DNA from: GCA-002050365 sp038235165
GTDB lineage: Bacteria > Acidobacteriota > Blastocatellia > Pyrinomonadales > Pyrinomonadaceae
Assembly (NCBI GenBank): GCA_038235165.1
Contig: JBBSUG010000010.1
Location: 62,001-126,000, forward strand
DNA: 64,000 nt
Reading direction: 5' to 3'
Of this stretch, positions 53,336-61,585 are shown piece after piece (within the stretch, counting starts at the first letter, position 1; every line of letters begins with the position of its first letter). Under the pieces are notes generated by a model that saw only the letters and a program-made list of their open reading frames with translations, made no database searches and was not told the origin of the DNA. A program made the position numbers and the translations under genes.

Positions 53336-54955
53336 TTATTTACCGTTGTTTTCATATTCGTCCAACAGCACGTGAATCGCTTCTAAGGAATCGGCTTCTG
53401 CAATCGTCTTGTCTTCACGCCAGCGCAAAATTCGTGGAAAACGCACGGCAACGCCGGATTTGTGGCGCGTGGATTTTTGAATCGCTTCAAAGGCGAGTTC
53501 AAAAACCAACTTTGGCGTGACGCTTCTGACGGGACCGAAAGTTTCCTTGGTATTTCTTCGCACGAAATTGTCAACGCGGCGAATTTCCGCATCGGTCAAC
53601 CCGGAATAAGCTTTGGCGAACGGGACGAGTTCCCCGTTTGACCAGACGGCGAAAGTGTAGTCGGTGAATAAGTTAGCGCGTTTACCCGTGCCTTTTTGAG
53701 CGTAGAGCAAAACCGCGTCAATCGTAAACGGGTCAATTTTCCATTTCCACCAATCGCCGCGATGCCTGCCCGTTCGATACGGCGAGTCCATTTTTTTGAG
53801 CATCAAACCTTCAACTTTTAATGAGCGCGAAGTTTCGCGGATTTCCGTTAATTCCGCCCAACTTCCCGCTTCGACAGCTTCCGTCAAGCGAAAAACTTTG
53901 CGCGTTTCTTCGTCGAGATTACCCACGGTTTGTTCGAGAAATTCGCGCCGGGTGCGAAATTCAAACGAGCGAATATCTTTGCTTTGAAACTCAGTCAAAT
54001 CGTAACACTGCAAAATAACGGGAACCTCGGCGAGCAGTTTTTTGCCGACGGTTTTGCGTCCAATGCGCCTTTGTAATTCGTTAAACGGCATCACCGCGTC
54101 GCCAATCCACGGCAGAATTTCGCCGTCCAAAACCGTGCCGTCCGGCATATTTTCGGCGGCTTTGGCGATTTCCGGGAAGCGTTCCGTCATTAAATCTTCC
54201 CCGCGCGACCAGATAAAAACTTCACCGGCGCGTTTGATCACTTGAGCGCGAATGCCGTCCCACTTCCATTCGGCACGCCATTCGGAAATACTGCCCAAAT
54301 CTTCCACCGGAAAATCAATTTGATGCGCCAGATGAAACGGAAACGGACGCGCAATCGGCGTTTCATCTTCTTCGATCTGCGGGTTTGTCAGTTGTTTGAA
54401 AAACTCCGCCGTCGGTTCCCAATGTCCCATTAAACGCAGCGCGATAATGTCGTCGGGAATTTCTGAAAGTTGTGCGAGCGAGCGCATCACGAGTTTCTGC
54501 GACACGCCAACGCGAAAACTGCCCGAAATCAGTTTGTTGTAAATCAGCCGCTGCGTGTAATCCATTCCGCGCCAAGCCTTTAAGACTTCTCTTTTTTGAT
54601 GTTCTTCATCGGCTTTGCGAAGCGGCAGAAGTCGTTCTTCGACCAATTCGCGCAGCGGCGTTTCGTCAACTTCCGCATTATTCGGTAGCAGCAGCGCAAT
54701 CGTTTCCGACGAATCTCCGACCGTATCGCGCGATTCCTCGTAAAGCCATTCGGCAACGCCCGATTCCGCCATCGCCCATTCGCGCAGTTTTTTGGACGGA
54801 ACAATTTGTTTCGGCTTTCTGCCTGACAAAAAATACATCCCCCACGCCGCATTTTCCGGCGCAGCACGTTCAAAATAGAATTTCAGAGCTTCGACCTTTT
54901 CGTTAGTTTTATTGGTCTGGTCGAGTTCGGTGTAAAGTTCGGTGAATAATTTCAT
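53336..54955 (-). CDS. ATP-dependent DNA ligase
   Basis: 539 residues, of the bacterial type linked to the ligase-associated exonuclease. N-terminal DNA-binding domain (residues 1-200), the nucleotidyl-transfer lysine Lys231 in EWKWDGIRAQ, motif with WSRGEDLMTERFPEI, DGEILPW, and a C-terminal OB-fold ending RWREDKTIAEADSL. It is a second ligase beside the NAD-dependent LigA. The gene lies between the MBL exonuclease (60 bases upstream) and the UvrC-like gene (stop and start touching). The set points to a repair pathway in which exonuclease, nicking and sealing are coupled. Confidence 0.93.
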   Translation of the reverse strand: MKLFTELYTELDQTNKTNEKVEALKFYFERAAPENAAWGMYFLSGRKPKQIVPSKKLREWAMAESGVAEWLYEESRDTVGDSSETIALLLPNNAEVDETPLRELVEERLLPLRKADEEHQKREVLKAWRGMDYTQRLIYNKLISGSFRVGVSQKLVMRSLAQLSEIPDDIIALRLMGHWEPTAEFFKQLTNPQIEEDETPIARPFPFHLAHQIDFPVEDLGSISEWRAEWKWDGIRAQVIKRAGEVFIWSRGEDLMTERFPEIAKAAENMPDGTVLDGEILPWIGDAVMPFNELQRRIGRKTVGKKLLAEVPVILQCYDLTEFQSKDIRSFEFRTRREFLEQTVGNLDEETRKVFRLTEAVEAGSWAELTEIRETSRSLKVEGLMLKKMDSPYRTGRHRGDWWKWKIDPFTIDAVLLYAQKGTGKRANLFTDYTFAVWSNGELVPFAKAYSGLTDAEIRRVDNFVRRNTKETFGPVRSVTPKLVFELAFEAIQKSTRHKSGVAVRFPRILRWREDKTIAEADSLEAIHVLLDEYENNGK

Positions 54956-55015
54956 ATTTTCTTAGCCGCGAAAAACATAAACAAAACAAATTATTTTTTT
55001 TCAGTATTATTCATA

Positions 55016-56035
55016 TTATTCGTGGCTGATTTCATCCTGCTCTTCGTCGCTGTAATTAGTCTTGAGCGGAACTGCGTGTTGACCGTTTTCATTGAGCCAA
55101 CGGACGAGTTCGGGAATAAAACCGTGCGTTACAAAAACGGTATCGGCTTCGGCGGCTTTGATCGCCGTTTGCAGTTCGCCCCAATCAGCGTGGTCTGACA
55201 GCACAAAACCGCGATCAACGGCTTTTCTGCGCCGCGCTCCGCGCACGACCATCCAACCCGACGCAAAGCCGGTCGAATGCGCTCCGAAACGGCGCGTCCA
55301 AGTTGAACCGAGTGCAGCAGGCGGCGCGACGACCAGCGAACCGGCGAAGTCTTTTTTGTGTTCAACATCGCCGACGTATTTCGTTTCCGGCAAATCAACG
55401 CCGCATTCACGATACGCTTCGGTCAAGCGTTCGACCGCGCCGTGCGTGAAGATTTTGCCGATTGTGCGGTCAACGCCGTTCATCACGCGCTGCGCCTTGC
55501 CGAGCGAATACGCGCCGATGACGGACACCTTGCCGCGTTCCTGATTTCTGCGCCACCATTCATTAATTTGTTCAAAAACCTTTTCCGTCGGTGTCCAGCG
55601 GTAAATCGGCAGTCCGAATGTCGCCTCGGTAATAAATTTGTGACATTTAACCGGCTCGAACGCCGCACAGGTCGCGTCGGGTGTAAGTTTGTAATCGCCG
55701 GATGCAACCCAGATTTCGCCTTTATATTCGACGCGAATCTGCGCCGAACCGAGAACGTGACCCGCCGGATGAAACGAAATTTTCACGCCGTTGATCGTCT
55801 GCGTCGCGCCGTAAGGAATTGATTCGATGGCAGCTTCGTCACCAAGCCGAATGCGTGAAAGCCGTTCGCCTTCGGTCGGCACGAGATAATTTCCGCTGCC
55901 GCGATATGTATGATCGGCGTGCGCGTGGGTCAAAATCGCTTTTTTGACCGGCAGACTCGGATCAATATAAAAATCGCCGCGCTCGCAATATAAACCGCTG
56001 TCTGTTAAATTAATAAGACCTTTTTTTGAATCCAT
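55016..56035 (-). CDS. Ligase-associated metallo-beta-lactamase-fold DNA exonuclease
   Basis: 339 residues from the ATG at 56035 (also open from ATG 56050 and further upstream). MBL motifs: ILTHAHADHTYRGS (His37, His39, Asp41, His42), FHPAGHVLGSAQIRVEY, ASGDYKLTPD, and ITEATFGLPIYRW; the C-terminus has FVLSDHADWGEL and FVTHGFIPELVRW. This is the signature of the ligase-associated exonuclease that forms an operon with the ATP-dependent ligase in many bacteria. The usual partner genes (Lhr-like helicase, PdeM nuclease) are absent here; the UvrC-like gene takes their place. Confidence 0.9.
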   Translation of the reverse strand: MDSKKGLINLTDSGLYCERGDFYIDPSLPVKKAILTHAHADHTYRGSGNYLVPTEGERLSRIRLGDEAAIESIPYGATQTINGVKISFHPAGHVLGSAQIRVEYKGEIWVASGDYKLTPDATCAAFEPVKCHKFITEATFGLPIYRWTPTEKVFEQINEWWRRNQERGKVSVIGAYSLGKAQRVMNGVDRTIGKIFTHGAVERLTEAYRECGVDLPETKYVGDVEHKKDFAGSLVVAPPAALGSTWTRRFGAHSTGFASGWMVVRGARRRKAVDRGFVLSDHADWGELQTAIKAAEADTVFVTHGFIPELVRWLNENGQHAVPLKTNYSDEEQDEISHE

Positions 56036-56308
56036 AAATTTACAATTCATCTGCAAAAATTGTTCCAAACGGAAACAATACAGAAAAGACAGAGACCGGA
56101 AATTACAACCGACGGCGATACAATAAAACACACATATCGGTCAGATTGACCGATGAATAATTGCGCTTTGCCAACGTAAAAAGCAGACCACTTCATTTCC
56201 AGCCAATGAATATCGTGGATCTGAACACAAGTGTAAGTTTGGCACGAACTTCGCAATTATCACTATCGGCTAAATTGGCTGATGCAAAAAAATGATGCGG
56301 AGGAAATT

Positions 56309-56578
56309 ATGAAACCAGCGGCAAGAACAAATGATTTAGAGATAAAGGAAATTACTGGAGAACTTTACATTCACGATTTGAAACACGAAAAAGCGATTTG
56401 TCTGAACCCGACATCGGCTTATGTTTGGCGCAAATGCAACGGCGAGAAAGAGATTGACGAAATAGCCGCCGAAATGCAGGCGGAACTCGGCGTTCCGGTC
56501 AGCGAAAAACTCGTTTTTCACACAATCAATCGGTTATTGGCGGAACATCTTTTGGAAAACAAGCGGCGATTTGTTTGA
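56309..56578 (+). CDS. PqqD-like protein (RRE-type peptide-binding domain)
   Basis: 89 residues with the PqqD pattern: ELYIHDLKHEKAICLNPTSA, YVWRKCNGEKEIDEIAAEMQ, and a helical end. PqqD-like folds bind leader peptides in RiPP systems, and free-standing ones occur in many other settings. No precursor, radical SAM maturase or transporter for a RiPP is adjacent; the radical SAM gene 3.3 kb away is of the PflA type. The start is ATG 56309 behind GGAGG (56299-56303). Free-standing function unknown. Confidence 0.72.
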   Translation: MKPAARTNDLEIKEITGELYIHDLKHEKAICLNPTSAYVWRKCNGEKEIDEIAAEMQAELGVPVSEKLVFHTINRLLAEHLLENKRRFV

Positions 56579-56602
56579 TTTAGTTTAAGTCGGCGAGAGA
56601 GT

Positions 56603-56673
56603 GGCAGAAGTCCGCGTATGAGCAAGGGCGGACATTCGAGGTTGTGGCTCCTGCTCAAGCGCGGACTTCTGCC
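56603..56673. repeat. Inverted repeat after the PqqD-like gene
   Basis: GGCAGAAGTCCGCG (56603-56616) is repeated as an exact inverse at 56660-56673, with further partial pairing inward. No T run. It lies in the 133-base gap between the convergent pqqD-like and aspS genes. Confidence 0.65.
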
Positions 56674-56711
56674 TTTGAGATTTAACTTTTACAAATTATA
56701 TTTACTCATTC

Positions 56712-58517
56712 CTAAGCTGCAATTTTAATTCCCAATTCCTTTAACTGCGCGTCGTCAACTTCGCCCGGTGAATCCATCATTAAATCCTGTGCCGACGCGG
56801 TTTTCGGGAATGCCATCACGTCGCGGATGTTTTCCGTGCCGCATAAAATCATACAGGTTCGTTCGATTCCGGCGGCGAAACCGCCGTGCGGCGGCGTTCC
56901 GTATTCGAGCGCATCGAGGAAAAAGCCGAACCTTTCCCGCGCAACTTCGGGCGATAAACCCAACGCTTTGAAGTTTAACGCCTGAATTTCTTTTTGGTGA
57001 ATGCGAATCGAACCGCCCGCGCATTCGTAGCCGTTGATTACCGCATCGTAAGCCTTGGCGCGAATTTGCCCGAAAAGTTCGCGTTCGTCATTTTCGACGG
57101 CGCGTTTAAAAAGTTCCAAATCTTCGTCCATCGGCGACGTGAACGGGTGGTGCGCCGCCGCGTAACTGCCCGTTTCCGCATCGTATTCAAACATCGGAAA
57201 CTCCGTGACAATCAAAGGTTTGTATAAACTTCTGTCAATCAAATTTTCGCGTTTGGCGACTTCGATTCGCAGTGCGCCGAGAGCCGCCGCGACAACCGTT
57301 TTTTTGCCCGCGACGATTAAAATTAAGTCACCTTTTTCGGCTTTCGCACTTTGAGCGAGTTCGGAAATTTTCGCTTCGCCGAGAACTTTCAGCAGCGAAG
57401 ATGTTGTTTCATCGCCGAGTTTGATCCACGCCAAACCGCTTGCGCCGTAGCGTTTGACGAATTCCTGCAAATCATCGGTCACTTTGCGCGAATAATCGGC
57501 TTTGCCACGGGCGACGATACATTTTATTTCGCCATTGTTTTCTAAAACCGACGCGAATGGCGCGAAATCGGTGTTTTTGAAATTATCGGACAAATCCTGC
57601 AATTCCATTTCAAAACGCAAATCCGGCTTATCCGAACCATAACGACGCATCGCTTCGGCATACGTCATTCGCGGAAACTGTTCGGGAAGTTCAACATCAA
57701 TCAGTCGCAAAACGCTGGTGAACATTCCTTCCATCAGGCGATAAATCATTTCCTGATTGGCAAAACTCATCTCCACATCGAGCTGCGTAAACTCTGGCTG
57801 ACGGTCGGCACGTAAATCTTCATCGCGGAAACAACGGGCGATTTGATAATATTTGTCGAAACCCGCGATCATACAAAGCTGTTTCAAAATCTGCGGCGAC
57901 TGCGGCAGCGCGAAAAATTTGCTCGTGTGAATACGCGACGGGACGATAAAATCCCGTGCGCCTTCGGGCGTTGATTTGAGCAGAATCGGTGTTTCGATTT
58001 CGATAAAATTCTGCGCGTCCATAAATTCGCGGATTTTGGCGACGGCTTTCGCCCGCATTCGGATATTTCGCTGCAAAACCGGGCGGCGCAAATCAAGATA
58101 ACGATATTTCAGACGCAAATCTTCACTCGCCAAATTTTGCGAGCCGGCTTTTTCGAGTTCAAACGGCGGCGTTTTCGCGTCGTTCAAAATCGAAATGTCG
58201 CTGACGTGAACTTCGACCGCACCGGTCGGCAGTTTTTTATTGACCGCGCCTTCATCGCGGTTGACGACTTCACCGGTGACGGCGACGACGTATTCGCCGC
58301 GCAGACTTTTCGCTTTGGCGTGTGCTTCTTTCGCCGTTTCCTCGCTGACGACGATTTGCGTAATGCCGTCGCGGTCGCGCAAATCAACAAACGTAAAAAC
58401 GCCGAAATCGCGTCGTTTCGCCACCCAGCCCATTAAAACAACCTGTTTGCCGACATCACTTTCGCGTAACTCGCCGCAGGTGTGTGTTCGCTCTAAAGTT
58501 CCCAACGTATCTAACAT
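56712..58517 (-). CDS. aspS: Aspartyl-tRNA synthetase
   Basis: 601 residues, bacterial type. OB-fold anticodon-binding domain (GELRESDVGKQVVLMGWVAK), class II catalytic core with FIEIETPILLKSTPEGARD (motif 1), RCFRDEDLRADRQPEFTQLD (motif 2) and GFAAGIERTCMILCG (motif 3), and the bacterial insertion domain between. The frame is open upstream to 58685, but the ATG at 58517 gives the normal N-terminus (MLDTLGTLERTHTCG). The upstream 58531-58598 is a repeat hairpin that would otherwise be translated. Discriminating or not is not decided. Confidence 0.95.
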   Translation of the reverse strand: MLDTLGTLERTHTCGELRESDVGKQVVLMGWVAKRRDFGVFTFVDLRDRDGITQIVVSEETAKEAHAKAKSLRGEYVVAVTGEVVNRDEGAVNKKLPTGAVEVHVSDISILNDAKTPPFELEKAGSQNLASEDLRLKYRYLDLRRPVLQRNIRMRAKAVAKIREFMDAQNFIEIETPILLKSTPEGARDFIVPSRIHTSKFFALPQSPQILKQLCMIAGFDKYYQIARCFRDEDLRADRQPEFTQLDVEMSFANQEMIYRLMEGMFTSVLRLIDVELPEQFPRMTYAEAMRRYGSDKPDLRFEMELQDLSDNFKNTDFAPFASVLENNGEIKCIVARGKADYSRKVTDDLQEFVKRYGASGLAWIKLGDETTSSLLKVLGEAKISELAQSAKAEKGDLILIVAGKKTVVAAALGALRIEVAKRENLIDRSLYKPLIVTEFPMFEYDAETGSYAAAHHPFTSPMDEDLELFKRAVENDERELFGQIRAKAYDAVINGYECAGGSIRIHQKEIQALNFKALGLSPEVARERFGFFLDALEYGTPPHGGFAAGIERTCMILCGTENIRDVMAFPKTASAQDLMMDSPGEVDDAQLKELGIKIAA

Positions 58518-58530
58518 ATTTTTTTTGCCC

Positions 58531-58598
58531 GCGAAATATGCGAAAGGGCGCGAAAAATAAGAAATATAAAATTTCGTGTGTTTCGCGTGTTTCGCGTG
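58531..58598. repeat. Facing nonamer arrays just upstream of aspS
   Basis: Left (58531-58557): GCGAAATAT, GCGAAAGGG, CGCGAAAAA. Right (58572-58598): TTTCGTGTG, TTTCGCGTG, TTTCGCGTG. The arrays are reverse complements, so the aspS leader RNA can fold into a hairpin ending about 14 bases before the start codon. Confidence 0.7.
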
Positions 58599-58625
58599 AT
58601 AAATCTTCTTTATAAAAACAAAAAA

Positions 58626-58655
58626 CGCCCTTCGAGTTTGCGACAAACGAAAGGC
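58626..58655 (-). terminator. Intrinsic terminator downstream of the peroxiredoxin gene
   Basis: On the minus strand CGCCTTTCGTTTG pairs with CAAACTCGAAGGGCG (two-base bulge, one G-T), followed by TTTTTTGTTTT. It separates the DUF2721-to-peroxiredoxin operon from aspS. Confidence 0.85.
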
Positions 58656-58799
58656 GGAACGCTGTAAATTTTGCGCTCGCGCCAATCAATTATTATCGTC
58701 GTTAAATCGAACTGCGTTCATAAAAAATTAAAATTGAAACCGTGCAAAATAATACAGGCAGAAAAAATTAAAATCAAACTGTCCCGCATTTTTGTCGTT

Positions 58800-59258
58800 T
58801 CAGCCCACGTTTTGCGCCTTTTCGATTGCCCGCAGAACTTCATCGTCTGGCGGGCGAAACAAACTGATCGCCTGCACTTGATGATGGCGAACAATTCCGT
58901 TTTTATCAATTACGACCACGCCCCGCGCCGAACGTCCGGGCAGCCAAGATTTCATTCCGTATTGATCGAGCGTCGCGCCCGTTTCATCCGCAAGCAGCGT
59001 CAGCGGCAAATCATATGTCCCCGCAAAGTTTTTGTGCGATGCGGCAGAATCGGTCGAAATGCCGACGACTTCCGCGCCGGTTTTCTGATAATCTTCCCAA
59101 TTGTCACGCACGGAACACAACTGCTTTGTGCAAATCGGCGTATTGTCGCCCGGATAAAACAGCAAAACGACAGTTTTGCCGCGCTGTTCGGATAATTTCC
59201 AATCGTTTTCGTTCCCGTCTTTCAAAGTAAAGTCAGGTGCATTTTCTCCAATTTTCAT
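58800..59258 (-). CDS. Peroxiredoxin (AhpC/TSA family)
   Basis: A thiol peroxidase of 152 residues, cytoplasmic. The peroxidatic cysteine lies in YPGDNTPICTKQLCSVRDNW, matching the P-x3-T-x2-C pattern. The N-terminus KIGENAPDFTLKDGN is typical. A second nearby Cys (five residues on) may act as resolving residue, as in BCP-like peroxiredoxins. ATG at 59258 is preferred over TTG 59276. It is last in a minus-strand operon and ends before a strong terminator. Confidence 0.88.
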   Translation of the reverse strand: MKIGENAPDFTLKDGNENDWKLSEQRGKTVVLLFYPGDNTPICTKQLCSVRDNWEDYQKTGAEVVGISTDSAASHKNFAGTYDLPLTLLADETGATLDQYGMKSWLPGRSARGVVVIDKNGIVRHHQVQAISLFRPPDDEVLRAIEKAQNVG

Positions 59259-59302
59259 TTTTTGCGCTTTAATCAAATGAGGGCTATTTTCTTGTTCAAA
59301 GT

Positions 59303-59875
59303 CTAATTTGTAGAAAGCTTCTTTGTCTTCAACACTTTTTCACAGTCAAGTTCTTTCATTTTATCAGTCAGTGAATATTCAAATAAAGTTACATTTTTGC
59401 CAAGCATTGTAAAATTGATTCCGAGAGGAACACTTTGATATTGATAGTATTGGTTGTCAGATTCTTTGTATTTTGTAAATGTTCTCAAATCCAAATCTAA
59501 CTCAGATAATCTAATAACCTTCTTAGGCTCGAACTCAACACTTACTACAATATCTTTGTTTATATCCCAACCTTTATTGCCTGTTTCTTCAGAACACTTG
59601 CCTGTTGAATAAAAAACCGCAAGATTTCCTTCGTTCGTTTCGTATTCTACACTTTCTCCCCAACTTGTTTCTTCCCCATTGTCGTTCGAGGAATATGTCA
59701 TTTTCGGGTAATTAAAAGTTTTAAGAACATCTTCTTTTGATGATTCAAATATTTTGATGTTTTTCATTTTTAAGAGCCAATCAGGTCCTTTTCCATAAGA
59801 TGGACTTTTTGAAAGAAAAATTGAAAAAAGTAAAAGTACGAAAATCTTTAGTCTAAATTGATTAATTGAAAGCAC
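59303..59875 (-). CDS. Secreted hypothetical protein, AT-rich
   Basis: 190 residues from a GTG at 59875, supported by AAAGGAG six bases upstream. A signal peptide (FRLKIFVLLLFSIFLSKSPS) leads to a beta-rich domain with SWGESVEYETNEGNLAVFYS and FEPKKVIRLSELDLDLRTFT. No family recognised. Its base composition and codon use (AT-rich, many AAA/TTT) differ from the flanking radical SAM and peroxiredoxin genes, like the split genes at 17-18.7 kb, suggesting an acquired gene. It sits inside the operon with 11 and 45 bases to its neighbours. Confidence 0.65.
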   Translation of the reverse strand: MLSINQFRLKIFVLLLFSIFLSKSPSYGKGPDWLLKMKNIKIFESSKEDVLKTFNYPKMTYSSNDNGEETSWGESVEYETNEGNLAVFYSTGKCSEETGNKGWDINKDIVVSVEFEPKKVIRLSELDLDLRTFTKYKESDNQYYQYQSVPLGINFTMLGKNVTLFEYSLTDKMKELDCEKVLKTKKLSTN

Positions 59876-59885
59876 TTCATCTCCT

Positions 59886-60917
59886 TTAACCCTGAAAATC
59901 ACGAATGTCCTTAAAAGGTTTATCTTGATCGTTAAAATCGGGACGATAATAATGCGAAGCGGATTCGTATTCCTGCATAAAACCTTCTTCGATGCCTAAA
60001 TCTTCAAGAATTTCGATTGCCGAAAACCATTCGCGCTCGGAAATGCGGCGGGAGAGCAAAATATAGCGTTCGTCGGTCGCGGCTTTATTCGTCGCGTAGT
60101 ATTGCGCCATCAGCGAAATAGCGACTTTCGGCGAAAGTTCGTCACGAATCCAGCGCAGATTTTCTTCGATTCCCGCAATGTCGTTCGGCAGAACGAGCAA
60201 ACGAATAACAAGACCTTTTTGCAAAAGACCGTTTTCGTCATAAACAAGCGTATTGCCTGTTTGCCGAAACATTTCTTTGATTGCGGCTCGTGCAAACGTC
60301 GCGTAATCGCGCACTTTTGAAAAGGTAAAACCCGCGTCGTTTTCGGCGTATTTCAAATCGGGCAGATAAACATCAATAATTCCGTCCAATAATTTCAAAA
60401 CTTCAACCGAATCGTAAGCGTTCGTGTTGTAAACAATCGGCAAGTTCAAACCGTTTTCCGCCGCGATTAAAATTGCCCGCGCCATTTGCGGCGCAAAATG
60501 TGTCGGCGACACGAAACCGATGTTATGACAGCCGCGCTCCTGCAATTCGAGCATCATTTCCGCCAAGCGTTCGTGCGTAATTTCGTTTTTCTTCTGCGTT
60601 TTGTGTGTTTGCGAAATTTGATAATTTTGGCAATAGACGCAACGCAGATTGCAGTTGCCGAAAAAGATGTTTCCCGCGCCGTTTGTTCCCGACAAAACGG
60701 GTTCTTCGCCGAAATGCGCCGTGTATGACGACACAATCGGCAAACGTCCCGAATAACAAGCGGCGATTTCGTCATTCAGACGATTGTTGCCGCAGTCCTT
60801 CGGACAAATCGTACAGCTTTCGAGCAGCATTTCGAGTTGTTCAACTCTCTTTTTCAGTTGTCCCGTCTTCAATAATTTGAGAAACCTGGGTTCTAATTCT
60901 TCGTTTTCCGTGTGCAT
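59886..60917 (-). CDS. Radical SAM protein, PflA-like (COG1313 type)
   Basis: 343 residues. The SAM-binding cysteines are in GNCNLRCVYCQNYQIS (C-x3-C-x2-C), followed by the family's GFVSPTHFAPQMARAILIAA. An N-terminal cysteine pair in ESCTICPKDCGNNRL is a feature of this uncharacterised PflA-related family. It likely forms a glycyl or 5'-deoxyadenosyl radical on an unknown substrate. Its start (ATG 60917) overlaps the end of the DUF2721 gene by 77 bases in another frame; a later Met (60830) would remove most of the family N-terminus. Confidence 0.85.
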   Translation of the reverse strand: MHTENEELEPRFLKLLKTGQLKKRVEQLEMLLESCTICPKDCGNNRLNDEIAACYSGRLPIVSSYTAHFGEEPVLSGTNGAGNIFFGNCNLRCVYCQNYQISQTHKTQKKNEITHERLAEMMLELQERGCHNIGFVSPTHFAPQMARAILIAAENGLNLPIVYNTNAYDSVEVLKLLDGIIDVYLPDLKYAENDAGFTFSKVRDYATFARAAIKEMFRQTGNTLVYDENGLLQKGLVIRLLVLPNDIAGIEENLRWIRDELSPKVAISLMAQYYATNKAATDERYILLSRRISEREWFSAIEILEDLGIEEGFMQEYESASHYYRPDFNDQDKPFKDIRDFQG

Positions 60918-61473
60918 TATAAGTATATTTGTTGATAATTTCTTTCGGCGCGACGACGTTTGCCAACGCCCAGGTAAAATCCATCTCGGCATTGACCGTC
61001 GCCGTCGCCATTCGTGTTTCGAGCAGCATCAAAATACTGCCGTAAAACAAAAAAACAATCCCGATAATACCGACCGGAATCGGCAGCCAGCGATAAGTGT
61101 TAAAAAATCCGGCGATGGCGATGGTCACACTCGTTAAAATAAAAAGACACAAACCGTAATAAAATGCGCCCATCGCCCGCTGCAAAATTCGTGCGCGGCT
61201 CGTCACCTTATCGAGCAGTTTGACTATCGTGTCAAGTCGTTTTTCGTAAAGCGGAATCTTGCTTTTATCCTCGGTAGAAACCATTAATTCGCTCAACCGC
61301 TGTTCTAAATCGCGCACGCGGTCAATCACGCGACCGAGCCGTGTCGAGGTCGAAAGCACCAGCGAACCGGTCGCCGAAATCAACAATGTCGGCGTAACCA
61401 TCGCCGTCAAAAACTCAATCGTAATCGAAAGCGCATTCGGGTTTAATGAAATGACATCTTCGGCGAAAAACAT
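60841..61473 (-). CDS. DUF2721 membrane protein
   Basis: 210 residues of the DUF2721 family, function unknown. It starts with a hydrophobic helix (IEFLTAMVTPTLLISATGSL), then a charged helical stretch (STRLGRVIDRVRDLEQRL) and two further helices (GAFYYGLCLFILTSVTIAIA and IPVGIIGIVFLFYGSILMLL). The C-terminal 77 bases overlap the radical SAM gene start. It heads the operon with that gene, the AT-rich protein and the peroxiredoxin. Confidence 0.85.
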   Translation of the reverse strand: MFFAEDVISLNPNALSITIEFLTAMVTPTLLISATGSLVLSTSTRLGRVIDRVRDLEQRLSELMVSTEDKSKIPLYEKRLDTIVKLLDKVTSRARILQRAMGAFYYGLCLFILTSVTIAIAGFFNTYRWLPIPVGIIGIVFLFYGSILMLLETRMATATVNAEMDFTWALANVVAPKEIINKYTYNAHGKRRIRTQVSQIIEDGTTEKES

Positions 61474-61485
61474 ACAGCGATTTTA

Positions 61486-61575
61486 ACGCGAACAGTGCAA
61501 AGACGCGAAGAGGCAAAGGATATTTTTGACGTAAAAAACTTTGCGCCCTTGCTTCTTGACACTTTTGCGTTAAAG
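61486..61575. repeat. Imperfect inverted repeat of nonamers between DUF2721 and the esterase
   Basis: Left half has AACGCGAAC, AGTGCAAAG, ACGCGAAGA, GGCAAAGGA; right half CTTTGCGCC, CTTGCTTCT, TGACACTTT, TGCGTTAAA. The halves are roughly reverse complements, and a central T-rich loop lies between. It resembles the 40952-41009 hairpin (TTTGCGCC). It lies between divergent genes and may hold promoters. Confidence 0.6.
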
Positions 61576-61585
61576 AATAGTGGTT

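Noticed and set aside
53308..53520. Search for a separate GIY-YIG gene that would complete the UvrC-like protein
   Set aside because: No frame around the operon has the GIY-YIG signature; the ligase coding region directly abuts the UvrC start.
58518..58685. N-terminal extension of aspS to the upstream end of its open frame
   Set aside because: The extension translates the nonamer hairpin and does not resemble any AspRS N-terminus; the ATG at 58517 does.
56309..60917. A possible RiPP cluster (PqqD-like gene plus radical SAM gene)
   Set aside because: The two are 3.3 kb apart on opposite strands with aspS between, the radical SAM protein is PflA-like without a SPASM-type tail, and no short precursor gene is seen.
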